From assembly GCA_022571215.1 (NCBI GenBank), contig JACZYG010000001.1, positions 124,001 to 188,000 of the forward strand: a DNA stretch of 64,000 bases. Direction: 5' to 3'. The stretch comes from Fidelibacterota bacterium (GTDB lineage Bacteria; Fidelibacterota; SORT01). The translations under genes were made by a program, and so were the position numbers. Positions 28,550 to 39,720 of this stretch are shown here, piece by piece; position 1 is the first letter of the stretch, and each line of letters begins with the position of its first letter. The notes under the pieces were generated by a model that did not search any database, had not been told where the DNA came from, and was given only the letters and a program-made list of their open reading frames with translations.

Positions 28550-29985
28550 TAAATTTCCATCACCTTGTTTATGCGGGCAACTACTTTCTCTTTGCCAAAA
28601 TATTCTATCAGCATCGGAAGTTCCGGACCATGACTCTGACCCGTTATCGCTATTCTAATAGGCATCCAGAGATCTTTACCTTTAACACCCGTATCATTCT
28701 GAACTTTCTTCATTATCTCTTTGAAACCTTCCGCGCTGATCTCCTCATAATCTTCTATGCTATTGATAAAACCGCTAAAGACCTGTTTTGATTCATCTCT
28801 TTTAATTAACTCCATTTCGGCAGCTCCATCCGGCTCTACCTCTGTTTTGTAAAAAACCTCTACATACTGAGGAAGATCTGACATTTTTGTCAAGTTTCCC
28901 TGTACGGCTTCTACTATCAGTGATGTAGTCTCAAAATTTTCTGTCTGGTAGCCTGATTTCTCAAGTATTGGAAGCGACAAATTCAATAGTTCTTTGCTTG
29001 TTAATGCTCGTATATATTGACCGTTCATCCATAAGAGCTTATCATCGTCAAAAACCGCTGCCGAAGACGACATGCGGCTAAAACTGAATTCACTTATTAT
29101 TCTTTCTTTACTGAGCAGCTCATCCCCGCTCTTTGACGACCAGGAAAGTAAGCTTAGGTAGTTCACAAGGGCTTCCGGAATATAACCCTCTTCGCGATAA
29201 CGCCTAATTGACAGAGCGCCATTTCTCTTTGACAATGTCTTTTTCTCTTTGTTCAAAATTGTTGGAGTATGAGCGAACTTCGGAACCATAAAACCCAACG
29301 CTTCATAAATCAACAGTTGTCTCGGCGTATTGGAAACATGTCCTTCTCCTCTTATGACATGACTGATTTTCATCAATGCATCGTCAATAACTACTGCGAA
29401 ATTATATGACGGCATTCCATTTGACCTCAGAATTATGAAATCTCCGATATTAGATAACTTCCAACTGATCTCACCCTTTATAAGATCAACAAAACTAACT
29501 TCTCCATCTCTGACCTCAAACCGTAAAACAGGTTTAATTCCCTCTGATATTTTTTTATTTTCTTCTTCAGCGGAAAGGTCTCTACACTTACCGTTATATT
29601 TGGGAGGCAATCCTTTTGCCAAAGTTTCCTCCCGTTCCTTTTTCAATTCATCCTCACTACAATAACATTTGTACGCCTTGCCCTCCCTTAATAACCGCTC
29701 TGCGTATTCTCCGTGAATTTCTGATCTATCTGACTGACGGTAGGGTCCAAAATCTCCTCCGATATCCGGTCCTTCGCTCCATTTTATGCCCAGCCAATTC
29801 AAATCGTTTACGATCCCCTCTTCGGAGTCAATCACATGTCTATCCTGGTCGGTATCCTCTATCCTGAGAATCAACACACCGTTTTGCTGCTTCGCAAATA
29901 TCCAGTTCAAGAGCGCGGTTCGGACATTTCCGGCGTGTAGATTACCCGTGGGACTCGGGGCAAATCTAACTCTCACTTCAGACAC
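28549..29985 (-). CDS. gltX: glutamyl-tRNA synthetase
   Basis: VRFAPSPTGNLHAGNVRTALLNWIFA, RIEDTDQDR and LSKRNGALSI. Confidence 0.97.
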   Translation of the reverse strand: MSEVRVRFAPSPTGNLHAGNVRTALLNWIFAKQQNGVLILRIEDTDQDRHVIDSEEGIVNDLNWLGIKWSEGPDIGGDFGPYRQSDRSEIHGEYAERLLREGKAYKCYCSEDELKKEREETLAKGLPPKYNGKCRDLSAEEENKKISEGIKPVLRFEVRDGEVSFVDLIKGEISWKLSNIGDFIILRSNGMPSYNFAVVIDDALMKISHVIRGEGHVSNTPRQLLIYEALGFMVPKFAHTPTILNKEKKTLSKRNGALSIRRYREEGYIPEALVNYLSLLSWSSKSGDELLSKERIISEFSFSRMSSSAAVFDDDKLLWMNGQYIRALTSKELLNLSLPILEKSGYQTENFETTSLIVEAVQGNLTKMSDLPQYVEVFYKTEVEPDGAAEMELIKRDESKQVFSGFINSIEDYEEISAEGFKEIMKKVQNDTGVKGKDLWMPIRIAITGQSHGPELPMLIEYFGKEKVVARINKVMEI

Positions 29986-29987
29986 TG

Positions 29988-30611
29988 TTAATTTCCCCCT
30001 GATGTTTGGACTGCGCTTTTTCTTCTTTTGTATAATATTACGCCCGCTGAAATTGCCAATACGATGATCACCGAAATAAATATGTTATAATTTTGAAGCA
30101 TACTCTCTACATAGCTCCAGTTCTTACCGGCATAGTATCCCGCTGTTATGAGCATTCCATTCCAAACAAGACTTGAAATAAATGCCAGTACGGTGACCTT
30201 TATCCAGCCTAATCTTGCAAAACCAGCAAAGATCGAAACTACCGACCTTGTTCCGGCAAGGAACCGGTTTGTCAGGATTATCCAGAGACCTTTTTTCTGT
30301 ATCCAATCCTCGACCTTATCCATTCTGTTCTTATCAAACCATTTAAACTTTTTATTCTCGAAATATTCTCTTCCGCCATACCTTCCAATGGCATAAAAGG
30401 TCATAAAACCGGTTACGCTTCCAATGGTCGTGATCATTAAACTTGGGAGGAATTCAATTTTGCCCAAACCGACTAAATAGGCGCCGAATATTACAACACT
30501 GTCTCCCGGGATTGGCGGAACTACATTTTCCATATAGGCAGCTAACAGAAGCATTCCGTAAAGCCACGCTGTATTCATTTCGGTAACACTGTTCATAAAT
30601 TCTTCGAACAT
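29988..30611 (-). CDS. DedA family membrane protein
   Basis: YMENVVPPIPGDSVVIFGAYLVGLG, GRYGGREYFE and NRFLAGTRSVVSIFAGFARL. Confidence 0.93.
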   Translation of the reverse strand: MFEEFMNSVTEMNTAWLYGMLLLAAYMENVVPPIPGDSVVIFGAYLVGLGKIEFLPSLMITTIGSVTGFMTFYAIGRYGGREYFENKKFKWFDKNRMDKVEDWIQKKGLWIILTNRFLAGTRSVVSIFAGFARLGWIKVTVLAFISSLVWNGMLITAGYYAGKNWSYVESMLQNYNIFISVIIVLAISAGVILYKRRKSAVQTSGGN

Positions 30612-31111
30612 TATTTTTTCTCGGCCTTTTTTAGCAGAGCCACCGAAAAAACTGCTATCCCTTCACCTCTGCCGATTGTGCCTAATTTTTCATTAGTGGT
30701 TGCTTTAATGGAAATGGAGTTCAGATCGCAATTCATGGCATTAGAGATATTATCTCTCATTTCTTTCTTATACGGATTCAGTTTCGGCTCCTCCGCCACT
30801 ACCGAAACATCCACGTTCACCACTTCCCAGCCATTCTTTTTAATAAGCAGCACGGATTCACTGAGAAGCTTGAGAGACGATATACCTTTATATCGCTCGT
30901 CCGTGTCGGGGAAATGCTCTCCAATGTCACCGATATTCGCCGCGCCTAAAAGGGCATCGGTGATGGAATGACATACCACATCAGCATCCGAATGACCCCT
31001 CAAACCAAGCGGGTGCTGTATATTCACACCGCCTAAAATTAAGGGAATCCCTTCTTCAAGCGGATGCACGTCATAACCTAATCCGACTCTATACACTCTG
31101 TTCTTTCCCAT
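30611..31111 (-). CDS. ispF: 2-C-methyl-D-erythritol 2,4-cyclodiphosphate synthase
   Basis: VGLGYDVHPLEEGIPLILGGVNI, GHSDADVVCHSITDALLGAANIGDIGEHFPDTD. Confidence 0.97.
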   Translation of the reverse strand: MGKNRVYRVGLGYDVHPLEEGIPLILGGVNIQHPLGLRGHSDADVVCHSITDALLGAANIGDIGEHFPDTDERYKGISSLKLLSESVLLIKKNGWEVVNVDVSVVAEEPKLNPYKKEMRDNISNAMNCDLNSISIKATTNEKLGTIGRGEGIAVFSVALLKKAEKK

Positions 31112-31781
31112 TGAGGAGAGATTGCGCTACTCCGATATCTGACGAGACCGTTACCTTGATATTACTGCTATGACCCTCTACGATCGCCACATCTTTTCCT
31201 ATTCGCTCGACCAACGAAGCTTCATCGGTGCCGATATATCCTTCTTTTTCAGCTGAGGAAAATGCCTCTTGCAACAGCTCTTTTCTGAATCCTTGAGGTG
31301 TCTGCGCGAGCCAGACCGAATCTCGCGGCAACGTTTGCGCAACCATCCCGTTCCGGACTTCTTTGACCGTATCCTTACTGGGAACAGCTAACAGCGCAGC
31401 TCCATATTCCTGAGCGCTCTCCACGATTTTTTTAATATCTGAAGTTCTAATTAATGGTCTTGCGCCATCGTGAATCAACACCACTTTTGAATTGTTTGAG
31501 ATAGCGTTTAAGCCATTCCGCGTTGACTGCTGACGATATGCTCCGCCCTTAACAACAGTAATGACTTTCCCGAAGCCTTCCGATTTTGTCATTACTTTCA
31601 CCTTTGCGATCTCATCCTCCCTCGCTACCACGATTATCTCGTCGATAATTTCTGTAGACTCGAAACGAGAGATCGTCCATGCAAGTAGCGGTCTGCCACT
31701 TAGATGAACAAAGAGCTTATCTACTCCGTCGTTCATTCTTTTCGAAGTGCCCGCAGCTACTATTACGGCCGAAACTGACAC
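31089..31781 (-). CDS. ispD: 2-C-methyl-D-erythritol 4-phosphate cytidylyltransferase
   Basis: VSAVIVAAGTSKRMNDGVDKLFVHLSGRPLLAWTI, VLIHDGARPLI. Overlaps ispF by 23 bp. Confidence 0.96.
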   Translation of the reverse strand: MSVSAVIVAAGTSKRMNDGVDKLFVHLSGRPLLAWTISRFESTEIIDEIIVVAREDEIAKVKVMTKSEGFGKVITVVKGGAYRQQSTRNGLNAISNNSKVVLIHDGARPLIRTSDIKKIVESAQEYGAALLAVPSKDTVKEVRNGMVAQTLPRDSVWLAQTPQGFRKELLQEAFSSAEKEGYIGTDEASLVERIGKDVAIVEGHSSNIKVTVSSDIGVAQSLLNGKEQSV

Positions 31782-31790
31782 CGTTTCTAC

Positions 31791-32828
31791 CTAAAGGATC
31801 AACATCGCATCGCCATAACTATAAAAGCGATACTTATGTTTTTTCGCTACTTCGTAAGCGTGAAAAATCAAATCTCTTGAAGCAAAGGCTGAGACAAGCA
31901 TCAGCAAGGTGGAGCCGGGCATATGAAAGTTCGTTATCAATTTGTTTATCACTTTAAAATCATAAGGTGGAAAAATGAATTTATCCGTCCAGCCCATGCC
32001 CGGATTAATTCTATTCTCAGTGATAAATACCGATTCCAAAGCCCTGGCGGATGTCGTCCCGATTCCCATGATTTTCTTACCTTTCATCATAGTTTCATTA
32101 ACTATATCCGCCGCGCTCACAGGTATTTCAAAATATTCCGAATCCATTCTGTGCCTGGACAGATCTTCGACTTGAACCGGTTTAAAGGTTCCAAGACCGA
32201 CATTGAGAATTATCGGAACAATATTCACGCCTTTCTGTCTGATCTTTTCTAAAAGCGGTAAAGTAAAATGCAGCCCTGCTGTTGGCGCTGCTACAGCTCC
32301 CGTATGCCGCGCATAGACTGTTTGATAACGTCTCTTATCTACCGCGGTAGCTTTACGTTTTATGTATGGCGGTAACGGAGCTGCGCCGACCTTGTCGATT
32401 ATCTTATATACATCATCACCGTTGCAGGAAAAACGCACGACCCTGCCGCCCGATATTGTATTATCAATAACATCGCATGATACTTCTTTGGTAATACTCA
32501 GCTTGTTTCCTATTCTCACTTTACGAGCGGGTTTTACCAATACCTCCCACATGTTGCTCTCAAGTTCTCTTAACAAAAACAGTTCTACTTTGGCATTGGT
32601 TTTTTCTTTTATCGCCTGTACTCTTGCGGGAAACACTTTTGTCTCATTTAGGACGATTGTATCTTCCTTGTCAAGGTAGTCCACTATATTTGTGAATTTT
32701 CTGTGCTCAATTTTCCCCGAATCCTTATGAAGAACCATCAATTTCGCTGAGTCTCTCCTTGGAAGAGGTTTTTGCGCTATAAACCGTTCCGGCAAATTAT
32801 ATTGGAATTCTACTAATCTCATCCCCAT
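31791..32828 (-). CDS. queA: S-adenosylmethionine:tRNA ribosyltransferase-isomerase
   Basis: YNLPERFIAQKPLPRRDSAKLMVL, YARHTGAVAAPTAGLHFT and ITNFHMPGSTLLMLVSAFA. Confidence 0.97.
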   Translation of the reverse strand: MGMRLVEFQYNLPERFIAQKPLPRRDSAKLMVLHKDSGKIEHRKFTNIVDYLDKEDTIVLNETKVFPARVQAIKEKTNAKVELFLLRELESNMWEVLVKPARKVRIGNKLSITKEVSCDVIDNTISGGRVVRFSCNGDDVYKIIDKVGAAPLPPYIKRKATAVDKRRYQTVYARHTGAVAAPTAGLHFTLPLLEKIRQKGVNIVPIILNVGLGTFKPVQVEDLSRHRMDSEYFEIPVSAADIVNETMMKGKKIMGIGTTSARALESVFITENRINPGMGWTDKFIFPPYDFKVINKLITNFHMPGSTLLMLVSAFASRDLIFHAYEVAKKHKYRFYSYGDAMLIL

Positions 32829-32841
32829 AGTTATCTATCTC

Positions 32842-33885
32842 CTAATCTGTAAATAATGTTCCTTGGTCTTTCACTGGCATATCTAAACCAAAATGTTTAT
32901 ATGCATGGTCTGTAGCTTCCCTGCCTCTTTGTGTGCGGTGAAGAAATCCTTCCTTGATTAGAAATGGCTCATAAACTTCTTCGATAGTATTGCCTTCCTC
33001 GCCCACTGCCACTGCAAGACTGCTTAACCCAACAGGACCACCATTGAACTTTTCTATTATTGTCGATATTATTCTTTTGTCCATATCATCCAACCCTATT
33101 TCGTCAACCTGGAGCTTCTTCAAAGCTCCTTTAGACAGTTCAAGAGTTATGATTCCGGACCCCTCCACTTGCGCGAAGTCCCTGACTCTCCTTAATAGCC
33201 TGTTGGCTATTCTCGGAGTACCCCTGGATCTTCTTGCGATTTCCCAAGACGCTTTTTCCTCGATCTCGACTTGAAGGATTTTCGCTGAACGATTGATAAC
33301 ATCCCGCAAATTTTCTGCCTCATAAAAATCAAGCCGTTCCACCACTCCGAAACGCGCTCTTAACGGCGAGGTCAGTAATCCTGCTCTCGTAGTTGCTCCT
33401 ATCAGCGTGAATCCGGGAAGGCTGAGCTGTACGCTCCTCGCGTTCGGTCCCTTGTCTATCATTATATCAATGTGATAATCTTCCATTGCCGAATATAAAT
33501 ATTCTTCCACGTTAGAATTCAACCGGTGTATCTCGTCTATAAACAAGACGTCCCGCTCCGCTAATTTGGTCAGAATTCCCGCGAGATCACCCGCTTTATC
33601 GAGTGTGGGACCTGATGTCATTGTAATATTCACATCCAGCTCTTTCGCAATAATACTCGCGACCGTCGTTTTTCCGAGACCCGGGGGACCGAAAAGTAAC
33701 ACATGATCAAGCGGTTCGTTTCTTCCGAGAGCAGCCTTGATATATAATTTCAGGTTGTCAACAACCTTTTTCTGCCCGATAAAATCACGGAAGAACTGAG
33801 GACGTAATGACACCTCAATTTCACGCTCTTCAATAATCCCGTCGGGACTCGATATATCAGCTCTTAAATTTTCTTTTTTTGTCAT
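32842..33885 (-). CDS. ruvB: Holliday junction helicase RuvB
   Basis: [41 protein letters not shown] and IDEIHRLN. Confidence 0.98.
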   Translation of the reverse strand: MTKKENLRADISSPDGIIEEREIEVSLRPQFFRDFIGQKKVVDNLKLYIKAALGRNEPLDHVLLFGPPGLGKTTVASIIAKELDVNITMTSGPTLDKAGDLAGILTKLAERDVLFIDEIHRLNSNVEEYLYSAMEDYHIDIMIDKGPNARSVQLSLPGFTLIGATTRAGLLTSPLRARFGVVERLDFYEAENLRDVINRSAKILQVEIEEKASWEIARRSRGTPRIANRLLRRVRDFAQVEGSGIITLELSKGALKKLQVDEIGLDDMDKRIISTIIEKFNGGPVGLSSLAVAVGEEGNTIEEVYEPFLIKEGFLHRTQRGREATDHAYKHFGLDMPVKDQGTLFTD

Positions 33886-34883
33886 TTTCTCTTGAGAATT
33901 TTTCTGACCGACTTGACGATATTGGCTGACGTTAAACCGTATTTTTCCATCAGTTCGCCCGATTCCCCTGATTCTCCAAACCGATCCTCAATTCCTATCA
34001 GCTCCATAGGAACATTCTCCGACTCCACGAGAACTTCGGCTACCGCGCTTCCCATTCCGCCGATTTTTTGATGTTCTTCAGCAGTCACAACAGCGCCGCA
34101 CTCTTTTGCGACTTCTATCAAGGTCTCGGCATCTATCGGTTTGATAGTATGGCAGTTCAACACGCTTGCTTCAATTCCGTTCTTTGATAATTCTTCCGCC
34201 GCAAGAAGGGATTCGTATACCATAACTCCGCATGCGACTATCGCCACATCTTTTCCGTCTCTAAGTCTGTTTATTTTACCGATCTCGAAGGGAGTATCTT
34301 CCGTGGTATAGACAGGCGCGTTCTGCCTTCCAAATCGCAGATAAACAGGTCCGCTTATCTTTGCGGCGCTTATCGTCGCCTTCTTGGTCTCATTAGCGTC
34401 CGCAGGCACAATTACCTTCATTTTAGGCAGTACACGCATTACGGCAATATCTTCTAAGGCTTGATGCGTTGCGCCATCAGGTCCGACGCTGATTCCCGTA
34501 TGCGAGGCGGCAAGTTTAACGTTTGCGTTATTGTAACAAACGGAGATTCGTATTTGATCTAAGGTCCTCATCGGCATAAAAACACCGAAACTTGTAGCAA
34601 ACGGGATTTTACCTGAAAGAGCCAATCCGACTGCCATGTTCACCATATTTTGCTCCGCCACTCCGCTTTGGAAAAACCTGTCAGGCCATTTACTAATGAA
34701 ATCTCCCAACTTCAAACTACCCGATAGATCCGCGCAAAGAGCAACGATATTCTCGTCAGCTTCGCCGAGCGCGGTCATACCCTCTCCAAAGCCCGCTCTG
34801 GTTGCTTTCATCTCAGGATTCGTGAATAAGTTCGGCGCCAGTTTCATCTCTGCTCTAATCCCTTTAATACGCAACCTCTTCAA
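33882..34883 (-). CDS. transketolase, C-terminal subunit
   Basis: [48 protein letters not shown] and [16 protein letters not shown]. Separate ORF from the N-terminal half. Confidence 0.95.
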   Translation of the reverse strand: MKRLRIKGIRAEMKLAPNLFTNPEMKATRAGFGEGMTALGEADENIVALCADLSGSLKLGDFISKWPDRFFQSGVAEQNMVNMAVGLALSGKIPFATSFGVFMPMRTLDQIRISVCYNNANVKLAASHTGISVGPDGATHQALEDIAVMRVLPKMKVIVPADANETKKATISAAKISGPVYLRFGRQNAPVYTTEDTPFEIGKINRLRDGKDVAIVACGVMVYESLLAAEELSKNGIEASVLNCHTIKPIDAETLIEVAKECGAVVTAEEHQKIGGMGSAVAEVLVESENVPMELIGIEDRFGESGESGELMEKYGLTSANIVKSVRKILKRK

Positions 34884-35706
34884 GTCCCAACTCCGCTAAA
34901 CCCTCCATCAATTCCATTCTATTCGGCGCAATTCCGTGCCACTCATGTTTATCCTCCATGAAGGAGACACCTTTTCCGGGTGTAGTATGCGCGATAATAC
35001 ATACAGGCTGCCCTTTCATTTCTAAGGCGCTTTCAATCACCTGAAGAATATGTGCCATATCGTTTCCGTTTATCTCAAGTACGGTCCAGTTGAACGCCTC
35101 GAACTTATCCCGCACCGGCTCAATCGGAAATATATCCTCGGTTTGACCGTCTATCTGGATGTTGTTTCTGTCTACAATGGCTATCAGATTATCCAATTGC
35201 CACTTGGAAGCTGCGTTGGCGGCTTCCCAGCTTGAGCCTTCCTGTAATTCCCCGTCGCTCATTAACGCGTATATCTTGTGGTCTTCGTCATCCAATCGCG
35301 CTGCGAGAGCCATGCCTACAGATATGCTCAGCCCTTGACCCAGCGAAGCGGCGCTCGTTTCAATACCCGGAAGATCGAGTCTGTTTGGATGTCCCTGCAA
35401 GCGTGACCCAAAAGCTCTCAGAGTTTTCAATTCTTCCAGATCAAAATATCCTGCCCTCGCCAGGGTTGAATAAAGTACGGGACATATATGCCCGTTCGAT
35501 AATACAACTCTATCCCTCTCTTCCCACAAAGGATCTTCAGGACTATGATTGAGAATGTTAAAATACAGCGCCGTGAAAATATCAGCCATTCCGAGCGGTC
35601 CTGCTGTATGACCAGAGCCTGCTTTTTCGAGCATACGGAGAATATCACCCCTGATCTCTTTGGCTGTGTGGGTCAAAGTATCTATATCAAATTGGTGAGG
35701 ATTCAT
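34864..35706 (-). CDS. transketolase, N-terminal subunit
   Basis: EKAGSGHTAGPLGMADIFTALYF, LSNGHICPVLYSTLA and GDEDH..MSDGELQEGSSWEA (TPP binding). Confidence 0.95.
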   Translation of the reverse strand: MNPHQFDIDTLTHTAKEIRGDILRMLEKAGSGHTAGPLGMADIFTALYFNILNHSPEDPLWEERDRVVLSNGHICPVLYSTLARAGYFDLEELKTLRAFGSRLQGHPNRLDLPGIETSAASLGQGLSISVGMALAARLDDEDHKIYALMSDGELQEGSSWEAANAASKWQLDNLIAIVDRNNIQIDGQTEDIFPIEPVRDKFEAFNWTVLEINGNDMAHILQVIESALEMKGQPVCIIAHTTPGKGVSFMEDKHEWHGIAPNRMELMEGLAELGLEEVAY

Positions 35707-35768
35707 AAATAATAATTGCTATAAGTTATTGTAATATAAGAAATAATAGGCTCCATTCCAAGCATTTT

Positions 35769-38603
35769 TTATGACCGTTCATTCAGCACTTTTCTTAAAA
35801 ATTGTCCCGTATATGAACCTTTTACCTTGGCGACCTCTTCAGGCGTTCCTGTCGCGACTATCGTACCGCCGGCATCTCCCCCTTCAGGTCCTAAATCGAT
35901 CAGATAGTCCGCAACTTTGATAACGTCAAGGTTGTGCTCAATTATTAGAACGGTATTTCCAAGATCAACAAGACGGTTTAATACTTTGAGAAGCATTTTA
36001 ATATCTTCGAAGTGCAGTCCGGTTGTCGGTTCATCAAGAATATATATCGTGTTTCCGGTGTCTAATTTGCTTAACTCGGAAGCAAGCTTTACTCTTTGAG
36101 CCTCTCCGCCGGAAAGGGTCGTGGCTTGCTGACCGAGGTGGATATATCCGAGTCCCACGTCATATAATGTTTGAAGCCTCTTTTTTATTCGAGGCACCTT
36201 ATCAAAGAATTGGAGCGCATCACTCACCGTCATATCAAGTATATCCGATATATTCATCCCTTTATAGCGGATTTCGAGCGTTTCCCTGTTGTAACGTTTT
36301 CCCTCACACACTTCGCATCGGACGTATACATCGGCTAAAAAGTGCATCTCTATCTTTTTTACGCCGTCGCCTTCGCACGTCTCGCACCTTCCCCCTTTTA
36401 CGTTGAAGCTAAAGCGACCCGGTTTATATCCAGCTATTTTAGATTCCGGAAGGTTGCTGAACAGCTCTCTGATATACGTAAATGTGCCGGTGTAAGTCGC
36501 GGGATTTGAGCGGGGCGTTCTTCCTATGGGAGACTGATCAATATCCACCACTTTATCTACATACTTCATTCCTTCAATCGCGCTATGAGCGAGAGGGCGA
36601 GATTTTGTCGAATATATCTCCCTCATCAGCGCCGGATAAAGCGTCTCATTTATCAATGTACTCTTACCTGAACCCGATACCCCTGTCACCGCCGTAAATG
36701 TTCCTAAGGGTATCATAATATCCACTTCTTTTAAATTATGTCCGCTTGCGCCCTTTAAATAAAGAGCTCTTCCGTTGTGCTCACGTCTCTTTTTGGGAAT
36801 ATTGATCTTTCTTTTTCCTGAAAGATACATTCCGGTGATAGATTTGGCAGACCGCTTCAGAGACGCGGGGGTTCCCTTGGCTACCACATGCCCGCCGTTC
36901 TTTCCTGCCCCGGGTCCCATATCCACCACCCAGTCAGCCGCTTCGATGATCTCCCGGTCATGCTCGACAATCAATACAGTATTCCCCATATCTCTGAGTT
37001 TCATCAAAGCTTTGATAAGTCGCAGATTGTCCCGCTGATGGAGACCGATGGAAGGCTCGTCAAGTATATATAATACGCCCATAAGTTGTGAACCGATCTG
37101 AGTCGCCAGCCGGATTCGCTGCGATTCCCCGCCTGATAAAGTGCTCGAACGCCTGTTTAGCGAGAGATAGTCGAGCCCGACGTTGATAAGAAACTTGAGG
37201 CGTCCCTTGACCTCTCCGATTATCTGATTTGCGATTTCCGTATCGGTTTTATTTAACTTCAACGAACGGATAAAATCGTATGCGCCTTTTATTGGCATCG
37301 CGGTAACGTCCCGTATGTTCAATTCCCCTATCCTGACCGCAAGGCTCTCTTTTTTTAATTTACTTCCCAGGCATACAGGGCACGCGTTGATGGACATGAA
37401 TTTTTCTATCCACTGCCTGATGCCGGCAGAGCCTGTTTGATTATACCTTCTTTTGAGATTAGGAATAACTCCCTCAAACTTTGTCTGATATTCACCTTTG
37501 GCTTTTCCATTGCTGTGGACATATGTAACGCTTATCTCTTTATCCCCCGAACCGTTAAGCAAAATATCCTTTGCCTCTTCGGATAGATCCCGCCACGGAG
37601 TGACAAAATCAAATCCGTATTCTCTGGCTACGCTCTTCAGGATGGAAGAAAACCAATTGCCACGCGGCTGACCGCCAATAGGCTCCATTGCTCCCTGAGC
37701 GAGAGATTTTGATTTGTCAGGAACGACCATTTCAATATCGATATCCATCTGCGTTCCGAGACCATGACAATGATGACACGCGCCGTATGGGCTATTGAAA
37801 GAGAACATCCTCGGCGTTAACTCTTCATAGGATATTTCACAATCAACACATGCGAATTGCTCGCTGAATGTCTGCATTTCAGCTCCGATGACATCAACAT
37901 ATATCAATCCGTTGCTGAGATGCAGCGCCGTCTCGACCGAATCGGTCAAACGCTCCTTAATCTCCGGCTTTACTACGAGTCTGTCTACAACAATTTCTAT
38001 ATTATGTTTTTTATTTTTTTCAATCTTCGGCAGCTTATCCAATTCGGTGACATTTCCGTCAATACGCACACGAACAAACCCTTTTTTCTGAATCTCTTTC
38101 AGTGACTCCCGGTACTCGCCCTTTCGACCCCTGACGATTGGAGAGAGAATAAGTATCCGTTTCCCGTCCGGAAGTTTTAGAATGGCATCCACAATCTGCT
38201 GTACTGTTTGTTTCTCGACTCGTTTTCCGCAATTGTAACAATAAGGAATTCCAATGCGCGCGAAAAGCAACCGGAGATAGTCGTAAATTTCGGTTACCGT
38301 GCCGACCGTAGAGCGTGGATTCTTTGATGTCCCTTTTTGTTCTATCGAAATAGCGGGTGAAAGACCCTCGATGTATTCCACGTCAGGTTTCTCCATAATT
38401 CCGAGAAATTGACGGGCATATGAAGATAATGATTCGACGTATCTTCTTTGTCCTTCGGCGTATATCGTATCGAAAGCGAGTGATGATTTACCTGAACCGG
38501 AGAGTCCCGTGATTACAACCAACTTCTCTCTTGGTATATCTATATCTATGTTTTGAAGGTTATGTTCCTTCGCTCCGCGTACTATTATCTTGTTAGCTGC
38601 CAC
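35769..38603 (-). CDS. uvrA: excinuclease ABC subunit A
   Basis: Two ABC ATPase units ([57 protein letters not shown]), [24 protein letters not shown] and zinc fingers. Confidence 0.98.
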   Translation of the reverse strand: MAANKIIVRGAKEHNLQNIDIDIPREKLVVITGLSGSGKSSLAFDTIYAEGQRRYVESLSSYARQFLGIMEKPDVEYIEGLSPAISIEQKGTSKNPRSTVGTVTEIYDYLRLLFARIGIPYCYNCGKRVEKQTVQQIVDAILKLPDGKRILILSPIVRGRKGEYRESLKEIQKKGFVRVRIDGNVTELDKLPKIEKNKKHNIEIVVDRLVVKPEIKERLTDSVETALHLSNGLIYVDVIGAEMQTFSEQFACVDCEISYEELTPRMFSFNSPYGACHHCHGLGTQMDIDIEMVVPDKSKSLAQGAMEPIGGQPRGNWFSSILKSVAREYGFDFVTPWRDLSEEAKDILLNGSGDKEISVTYVHSNGKAKGEYQTKFEGVIPNLKRRYNQTGSAGIRQWIEKFMSINACPVCLGSKLKKESLAVRIGELNIRDVTAMPIKGAYDFIRSLKLNKTDTEIANQIIGEVKGRLKFLINVGLDYLSLNRRSSTLSGGESQRIRLATQIGSQLMGVLYILDEPSIGLHQRDNLRLIKALMKLRDMGNTVLIVEHDREIIEAADWVVDMGPGAGKNGGHVVAKGTPASLKRSAKSITGMYLSGKRKINIPKKRREHNGRALYLKGASGHNLKEVDIMIPLGTFTAVTGVSGSGKSTLINETLYPALMREIYSTKSRPLAHSAIEGMKYVDKVVDIDQSPIGRTPRSNPATYTGTFTYIRELFSNLPESKIAGYKPGRFSFNVKGGRCETCEGDGVKKIEMHFLADVYVRCEVCEGKRYNRETLEIRYKGMNISDILDMTVSDALQFFDKVPRIKKRLQTLYDVGLGYIHLGQQATTLSGGEAQRVKLASELSKLDTGNTIYILDEPTTGLHFEDIKMLLKVLNRLVDLGNTVLIIEHNLDVIKVADYLIDLGPEGGDAGGTIVATGTPEEVAKVKGSYTGQFLRKVLNERS

Positions 38604-38870
38604 CGTTCTCCGTTATTTGCCGAGCACGGAATATACACAATTTATGGCGCGATTTCAAGTGTTATTTAACGAATTTTCCTTATTTATCAGTGATTTAGAG
38701 GTAATGCTTGAAATTTTTAAGTGCTCGTAAAACAGATGCGAATACTTGGATGCATTACTATACGATGGTACCAACAAGATGTACCTGTAGGATTCAACTT
38801 TCTGATCAGAGATTGACTCGGTAGAGGTTCGTTTTTCCTTAAAATATTCAGACTGCCGGAATAAAACCGA

Positions 38871-39701
38871 CTACAGCTTAGACAAAAATTCCGTTGCCTC
38901 TTCCTGCCTGCCTTCATCCTTGCGTTCTACTAAATCCATGGACAGAGTTTTTTCGAAATTCATCCTGGCATTCTCTTTATCGCCCATATATTTGTAAGTA
39001 ACGCCTAACTCAAAATAATGAAGCATCCTGTCAGGTCGGAGCTCTATCGCCGTTTTGAAATTCTTGACGGCTTCTTCGTTTGAAGCCTTGGGAAGTCCGC
39101 CATAAACTATCTTGACCACGGCTTTTTTATACCATGGGAGCGCTACGACTTCTCTGTTCCAACGGGCAAGCACATGATATGCGCCGTCAAGATTCGGATT
39201 GAGATCTATCGATTTAATCGCTTCGCTTCTAACCTCTTTCGAAAGTTTTATCTTTGTATTCCCCCCTTCGAACAGCGCAACTCTGCCAACCGCTATGGCG
39301 AGATATAGATGGCAATGACTGTCTTCCGGCGCCATAGCCACGCACTTTCTTGCCCAGGTCTCTGCTTCGCTATAAGCAGCTTTTATCTCATCGTCTTCGT
39401 CGGCGAAAACTCCCTTGTCAGCATATTCACGCACTATTTTCCAGATATATGTAGTATTATCAGGGTCCTCTTCGTTCGCCTTTAAATAAGCTTTTAACGC
39501 GCCGTCGGTATCAAAGGCGGCACGCAACGAATCTCCCTCTGATTCGGACATCGAACCGGCTGTCATTTCCATCGCCGTCTCGTGCATGGAAGAGTCGCTC
39601 TCCACCATTGAAGAATCACTCTCTCCCATATCCTGCGCAATTACCGTCATAGGGATCAGTAACATTCCTACGATCACTACTAAGTTTTTTAGCCCCAGCA
39701 T
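38871..39701 (-). CDS. secreted TPR protein resembling the eukaryotic RMDN family
   Basis: Signal peptide. TKIKLSKEVRSEAIKSIDLNPNLDGAYHVLARWNREVVALPWYKKAVVKIVYGGLPKASNEEAVKNFKTAIELRP and the following TPR. Confidence 0.78.
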   Translation of the reverse strand: MLGLKNLVVIVGMLLIPMTVIAQDMGESDSSMVESDSSMHETAMEMTAGSMSESEGDSLRAAFDTDGALKAYLKANEEDPDNTTYIWKIVREYADKGVFADEDDEIKAAYSEAETWARKCVAMAPEDSHCHLYLAIAVGRVALFEGGNTKIKLSKEVRSEAIKSIDLNPNLDGAYHVLARWNREVVALPWYKKAVVKIVYGGLPKASNEEAVKNFKTAIELRPDRMLHYFELGVTYKYMGDKENARMNFEKTLSMDLVERKDEGRQEEATEFLSKL

Positions 39702-39720
39702 GATTTTACACTCCTGTTGT

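Noticed and set aside
33882-35706. Transketolase split into two ORFs, possibly a pseudogene
   Set aside because: Both halves have complete motifs and overlap by only 20 bp. Split N/C transketolases are common in bacteria, so I call two functional subunits.
38717-38917. 66-aa ORF in the uvrA-TPR gap
   Set aside because: No RBS or recognisable domain. Overlaps the end of the TPR gene.
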